Source: Myxococcus sp.
GTDB lineage: Bacteria > Myxococcota > Myxococcia > Myxococcales > Myxococcaceae
DNA length: 34,940 nt
Direction: 5' to 3'
Assembly (NCBI GenBank): GCA_014879945.1
Contig: JACSRE010000229.1
Location: forward strand, 1-34,940
The notes under the pieces are model-generated. The model had not been told where the DNA came from and searched no databases. It saw nothing but the letters and a program-made list of their open reading frames with translations. The translations under genes were made by a program, and so were the position numbers. Below are positions 24,853 through 34,940 of the stretch, one piece after another. Numbering within the stretch: the first letter of the stretch is position 1; each line of letters starts with the position of its first letter.

Positions 24853-25129
24853 CGGTGAAGCACGCGTTGGTGGCGTCCTTCCTCGGGTCACCGCCATCGG
24901 GGAGCAGCGTGGTGCACTCGCCGGGGCAACCGTTGGCGCCGCCGTCGACCTGCTTCGAGGTGCAGGGAATGCCGTAGAGCGCCATGGCCGAGCCGCAGTT
25001 GCTGACGGCGATGGCCACCAGGCCCAGCGCGGCGGCCTTCAGGCCCGTCTTCCTGCGCGTCACGGCGCAGTTTGGGCAGGCGGCGAGGCCTGCGGGCACC
25101 ACGCCCTGACACGACAGACACTGGTTCAC
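24836..25129 (-). CDS. Small zinc-ribbon membrane protein with YGIP motif, possible radical SAM substrate
   Basis: A 97-residue protein from GTG 25129 (GGAG about 6 bases upstream). Residues 1-22 form a zinc ribbon (C4, C7, C18, C21: CLSC..CPNC). A hydrophobic segment spans about 31-52 and leads into SNCGSAMALYGIPC. The outer part has DGGANGCPGEC and DATNACFTDGG. Cys total nine. The C-x6-YGxP pattern recalls the radical SAM-associated putative lipoproteins of Bacteroidetes that also share a YGxP segment after a membrane anchor; this comparison is from memory. Its overlap with the radical SAM gene supports coupled expression and an enzyme-substrate link. Confidence 0.75.
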   Translation of the reverse strand: MNQCLSCQGVVPAGLAACPNCAVTRRKTGLKAAALGLVAIAVSNCGSAMALYGIPCTSKQVDGGANGCPGECTTLLPDGGDPRKDATNACFTDGGTP

Positions 25130-25261
25130 GAGGCGCTCCGGTCGAGACGTCGGGGGAGCGGCAGAGTGTGCCCGGTCGCCGCGGCGAGGACAACCTCGAG
25201 CGCCCCTCAGAGACGAGAGCGCGCGACCCCGGGCTGCTTGGCGCTACGCTGCCTGGGCCGT

Positions 25262-26551
25262 ATGGACTTCGACCCGACGCACCCGCGCGCGACGCCCGCC
25301 TCCGATGACGTCGAGGCCACCTTTCGGCGGCAGTCGCCGCTCGTCGGGCGCGTCATCGGCGGTCGCTACCGGCTCGACTCGCTGCTGGCGGCCGGCGGCA
25401 TGGGCGAGGTGTACCGCGCCACGCACGTCGAGCTCGGCCGCCCGCTCGCCCTCAAGCTGATGCGCCCGGAGCTCAGCGGCGACGCCGGCTTCGTCGACCG
25501 CTTCCGCCGCGAGGCGATGACGGCCAGCCGCCTGGGCCACCCGCACATCGTCGACATCATCGACTCGGGGCGCTCCGACGAGGGCCAGTTCTACTTCGTG
25601 ATGGAGTTCCTCGACGGCAAGACGTTGTCGCAGGTGATGGCGCAGGGGCCGGTGCCGCTGCCCGTGGCCCTCGAGCTGGTGACGCAGACCGCCGAGGCCC
25701 TCGACGTCGCCCACCGCGCGGGGGTGGTGCACCGCGACCTCAAGCCCGACAACGTCCTCGTGCTGGAGCGCGCGGGGAAGCCCTTCGTGAAGCTGGTGGA
25801 CTTCGGCATCGCCAAGGTGGTGACGCCCGCGCCCGACCAGAAGCAGACGACCCACGGCGTCATCATGGGCACGCCGCAGTACATGGCGCCCGAGCAGGCG
25901 GCGGGCGTGGCCCTCGACGCGCGCGCCGACGTGTACGCGCTGGGCCTCATTCTCTTCGAGGTGCTGACGGGGCGCCCGCCGCTGACGGGTGAGACGGCGG
26001 CGCTGGTGATGTCGGCGCACATCAGCCAGCGTGCGCCGCCGCTGCCGCCCCGGTTCCCGGCTTCGTTGAGCGCGCTGGTGGCGAAGATGTTGGCGAAGCG
26101 GCCCGGCGAGCGGCCCCAGACGATGGCCGAGGTGTCGAGCGCGCTGGCGAGCGCGCCGCGCACGCTGGCGAAGTCGAAGCCCTCGACGGCCCTCGTCGTG
26201 ACCGCGGTGGGGGTGCTGCTGGGCGGGCTGGGCGTCGGCGTGATGGCGCTGCGTGAGGCTCCGGCGGTGAGCGCCCAGGCGTCGCGGCAGCCTGAGCCTC
26301 CGCAGGCGCGCCCGCCTGATGCGTTGGACGTCATCGCGCCGGTGGGCGGAGCGCCCGGCGTCGCGCCCGCGGGAGGAACCCCTGCCGTCACGCCGGCGGG
26401 GGCCGTTCCCGTCGCCGCGCCGAGTGAAGCGCCAGTCATCGCAGCGCCGGTGGCCGCGCCGCCCGACGCGGGCCCGACCGCGCCGCGCTTTCCGGTCGCC
26501 CCGCGGGGGCCATCGGAGCCGCGAGCGCCCTGGCTGCCCCCTGACGCGTAG
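25262..26551 (+). CDS. Hanks-type serine/threonine protein kinase
   Basis: A 429-residue membrane kinase starting at ATG 25262. The kinase domain spans about 35-295: Gly loop LAAGGMGEVY, Lys65 in LALKLM, catalytic loop HRDLKPDN (157-164), DFGIAK (Asp180), GTPQYMAPEQ and ADVYALGLILFEVLTGRPP. One transmembrane helix follows (about 309-330), then a 100-residue Pro/Ala-rich outside tail typical of myxobacterial kinases. In the last 22 residues Pro recurs every third position (PRFPVAPRGPSEPRAPWLPP); this stretch is antisense to a Gly-X-Y collagen-like run of the convergent gene. The domain is complete and should be active. Confidence 0.95.
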   Translation: MDFDPTHPRATPASDDVEATFRRQSPLVGRVIGGRYRLDSLLAAGGMGEVYRATHVELGRPLALKLMRPELSGDAGFVDRFRREAMTASRLGHPHIVDIIDSGRSDEGQFYFVMEFLDGKTLSQVMAQGPVPLPVALELVTQTAEALDVAHRAGVVHRDLKPDNVLVLERAGKPFVKLVDFGIAKVVTPAPDQKQTTHGVIMGTPQYMAPEQAAGVALDARADVYALGLILFEVLTGRPPLTGETAALVMSAHISQRAPPLPPRFPASLSALVAKMLAKRPGERPQTMAEVSSALASAPRTLAKSKPSTALVVTAVGVLLGGLGVGVMALREAPAVSAQASRQPEPPQARPPDALDVIAPVGGAPGVAPAGGTPAVTPAGAVPVAAPSEAPVIAAPVAAPPDAGPTAPRFPVAPRGPSEPRAPWLPPDA

Positions 26552-28233
26552 GTGCTGCGCCCGTTGGAGTAGCAGCTCATGCCCATGCCGCCGGCGCCGC
26601 CGTTGCCCCCGCGCCCGCCCTGGCCTCCGGGGCCGCCCTCGCCGCCGAGGCCGCCGCGTGAGCGGAAGACGGCGCGCACCAAGGCTTCGTCTTCGCACGG
26701 GCCGGTCTGGCCGCACAGCACCTCGACGCGCACCGTTCCTCCCTGGGCGCCCGGGCCTCCGTCGCCGCCGGGGCCGCCTGGGCTGCCGGAGCCTCCGGGG
26801 CCGCCCCGCCCTCCCGCCATCGACGGGCAGGAGCCGCTCGTGCCGTTGCTGCCGGGGCTGCCTGAGGCGCCGGTCGCGCCCGCGAGGCCGGGCCGGCCGC
26901 GCCCACCACAGCTGCCGAGCTCGACGCCGCGCGCGCCCCGGGGCAGCACGAGCTGACGGCGGCGCGCCTTCGCGTCGACCAGGTCGACCAACAGCCCCTG
27001 CGTCACCGGCGTCACCACCACGTTGACGTCGGGCCCGCGCTCGGTCTGCGCGCCCTCGAAGCAGAAGGCGCCCGGCGTCTGCATCACCAGCGGCACCTGC
27101 AGCACCTGGGCGGTGCGCGCTCCCAGCAGCACCGGCACCACCAGGCCCAGGCCCGCGCGCGTCAGCTCGACGGCGTCGGCCATCGCCAACACCTCAGGCA
27201 GGCGCAACACCCCGGCCTCGTCGAGCCTGGCGAAGCCCGTGCCCAGGTGGACCTCGAGCGGGTCGACGCAGGGAGAGACGTCGAGCGCCTCGGGCGGCGC
27301 GCAGAGCGGGAGCGGGTGGCTCCAGCCGACGTGAAACCGCAGCAGCGGGCGCAGGTCGATGAAGGGAGGGCCTCGAGCGTCGTCGTCGGCCGAGACGAAG
27401 AGGTGAACGCGCTGGGCCGGCACGTCCTGGGCGCCGCGCACCTCGACGGGGAGGCGCTGCGCCGGCTGCGGCGCGGGCGCGGGCAGGGTGGCGACGCGCT
27501 GCACCCAGCGGCCCGAGGCCACCACGGCCTCTTCGACGACGGCGGCGCGCTCCTTCACCTCTCGGAGCGGGGACGCGGCGAGGTGGAGCTGCACCACGCG
27601 GCGGCGGGCCGCGGCGCGCACGGGCTGCGTCGGAGCGCGCGCGTCGATGCGGCGCAGCAGCGGCTCGTCGTCGAGGGCGAGCACCCGGGCTTCGGTGAGG
27701 GGAGCCCCCTCGAGCGCGCCGGTCTCGAGCTCGAGCGTCAGCTGCAGCGAGGCGATGGCGGCGTTGAGCTGCGTGGCCTCGGGCGCGGCCGGGCGCAGCG
27801 TCGCGCGGAGCACCTGGAGGGCGGCCGAGGGCTCCCGGGGCCGGGCGCTCAGCACGTCGTTCGCGAGCCGAAGCCGGGCGACGTCGCCGCGCTCGGAGAA
27901 GGTGAGCACCAGCCGGGCGAGCCGCTCGAGGAAGGCGCCCCGCAGCTCGGGGGGCAGCGTGGGGAGCAGCTTCGTCGCGCAGGCGCTCCATCGGGCCAGC
28001 GGAACCTTCTCGGTGGCGAGGCTGGCGACGAACGGGTCGACCAGGGTGTCGTCGACGAGGGTGAAGGTGTTGGCCACGCAGACCGAGGCGTCCGCGTCTC
28101 GCCGCGAGAGGTAGTGCACCAGCGCCTGGCCGGGCCACCTGGCCGAGTCGGCGCGCAGGGCTTCGACGTCGTACCGGGCGGGGAAGGTGTGGGCGCAGCC
28201 AGTCAGCGCGAGGACGAGGAGGGCGCGGTGCAT
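25591..28233 (-). CDS. Collagen-like Gly-rich lipoprotein; 3' end overlaps kinase antisense
   Basis: The frame starts at ATG 28233 (AGAGGG 11 bases upstream) with MHRALLVLALTGC, a lipoprotein signal with Cys13. Residues about 20-435 look like a folded helical then beta-rich region. From about 438 on the sequence is Gly-rich (GRGRPGLAGATGASGSPG, GGPGGSGSPGGPGGDGGPG, GGEGGPGGQGGRGGNGGAGG). Beyond the kinase stop at 26551 it still reads as Gly-X-Y triplets (GSQGARGSDGPRGATGKRG) to about 26475. No stop occurs until 25591, so as written the protein has 880 residues with the last 320 antisense to the kinase. The part beyond about residue 640 looks like a pure shadow of the kinase. The true end may be altered by a frameshift or sequence error. 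A surface role is likely. Confidence 0.75.
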   Translation of the reverse strand: MHRALLVLALTGCAHTFPARYDVEALRADSARWPGQALVHYLSRRDADASVCVANTFTLVDDTLVDPFVASLATEKVPLARWSACATKLLPTLPPELRGAFLERLARLVLTFSERGDVARLRLANDVLSARPREPSAALQVLRATLRPAAPEATQLNAAIASLQLTLELETGALEGAPLTEARVLALDDEPLLRRIDARAPTQPVRAAARRRVVQLHLAASPLREVKERAAVVEEAVVASGRWVQRVATLPAPAPQPAQRLPVEVRGAQDVPAQRVHLFVSADDDARGPPFIDLRPLLRFHVGWSHPLPLCAPPEALDVSPCVDPLEVHLGTGFARLDEAGVLRLPEVLAMADAVELTRAGLGLVVPVLLGARTAQVLQVPLVMQTPGAFCFEGAQTERGPDVNVVVTPVTQGLLVDLVDAKARRRQLVLPRGARGVELGSCGGRGRPGLAGATGASGSPGSNGTSGSCPSMAGGRGGPGGSGSPGGPGGDGGPGAQGGTVRVEVLCGQTGPCEDEALVRAVFRSRGGLGGEGGPGGQGGRGGNGGAGGMGMSCYSNGRSTYASGGSQGARGSDGPRGATGKRGAVGPASGGAATGAAMTGASLGAATGTAPAGVTAGVPPAGATPGAPPTGAMTSNASGGRACGGSGCRDAWALTAGASRSAITPTPSPPSSTPTAVTTRAVEGFDFASVRGALASALDTSAIVWGRSPGRFANIFATSALNEAGNRGGSGGARWLMCADITSAAVSPVSGGRPVSTSKRMRPSAYTSARASRATPAACSGAMYCGVPMMTPWVVCFWSGAGVTTLAMPKSTSFTKGFPARSSTRTLSGLRSRCTTPARWATSRASAVCVTSSRATGSGTGPCAITCDNVLPSRNSITK

Positions 28234-28479
28234 GTTCTGCCGGGCCCTCTACAACAACGCCCGCTCGTCAGGGCTGTGGCAGGTGCGCGAGGGACAGGCC
28301 CGCTGCGCTCTCGAGGAGGGCCAGCGGCCGACTCCAGGACCTCGCCGACGTCGAGGCGCTGGAAAAACTGTTGGGCCGGCAGCTGATCGCCCGGAAAATT
28401 CCGCCCAAGTTGCAGTGCCTTCCGTTTCAACAAAGGAGGCGCTACGAGCGGCCCGCGCTTGTCGCGCGCGGGGGTGGAA

Positions 28480-34940
<6,461 letters not shown>

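Noticed and set aside
27247-28386. A 379-codon plus-strand frame opposite the collagen-like lipoprotein gene
   Set aside because: Composition is that of a shadow frame and it lies over the signal peptide and folded region of the opposite gene.

Overview
The window is GC-rich, densely packed DNA (gaps usually under 100 bases, frequent ATGA/GTGA gene overlaps, GTG starts). It carries many predicted lipoproteins, a Hanks-type Ser/Thr kinase with a Pro/Ala-rich tail, Gly/Ser-rich 'GGGS' linkers, a collagen-like protein and a giant Rhs protein. This combination points to a myxobacterium (Myxococcota). That is an inference from gene content and style; no rRNA or other marker is present. I see no tRNA, rRNA, CRISPR array, insertion sequence or prophage.

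Layout. (1) 67-2789: a redox module. An ECF41-type sigma factor and a membrane cytochrome b-like protein lie on the minus strand and overlap by 4 bases; a di-heme cytochrome c peroxidase is divergent. Both minus-strand genes are preceded by an exact TGTCACA-N16-CGTC element, the promoter I associate with ECF41 sigma factors. (2) 2821-8018: small lipoproteins, a DUF1801 protein, a RetSat/phytoene-desaturase-like flavoprotein and a kelch-type lipoprotein. (3) 8121-10946: an unusual protein joining a ClpB-like double AAA+ core to a degenerate release-factor-2-like module. (4) 10947-13217: a coiled-coil protein, a lipocalin and a ZU5-like lipoprotein. (5) 13286-17080: a three-gene overlapping operon (DUF2079 membrane protein, family 2 glycosyltransferase, sugar-nucleotide epimerase-like protein) for surface glycan or glycolipid work, with a divergent membrane-anchored F5/8C-type protein. 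(6) 18012-21531: a methyltransferase, a decayed nucleotidyltransferase-like fragment, a coiled-coil lipoprotein and an alcohol-dehydrogenase relative without its catalytic zinc site. (7) 21615-23571: a basic Thr/Gly/Arg-repeat protein and, 10 bases on, an RNA ligase fused to an aminoglycoside-phosphotransferase-like kinase. (8) 23587-25129: a radical SAM/SPASM enzyme overlapping a small zinc-ribbon membrane protein with a YGIP motif. (9) 25262-28233: a Ser/Thr kinase convergent with a collagen-like lipoprotein whose frame stays open deep into the kinase on the other strand. (10) 28480-window end: an Rhs/YD-repeat lipoprotein, cut by the window edge, whose signal peptide is encoded by nine CTGT repeats.

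The most notable items are the paired ECF41 promoters, the ClpB/RF2 fusion, the RNA ligase/kinase fusion with its basic partner, the CTGT tract (a likely phase-variation switch for the Rhs lipoprotein), the radical SAM/small-protein pair, and the long antisense overlap between the kinase and the collagen-like gene.
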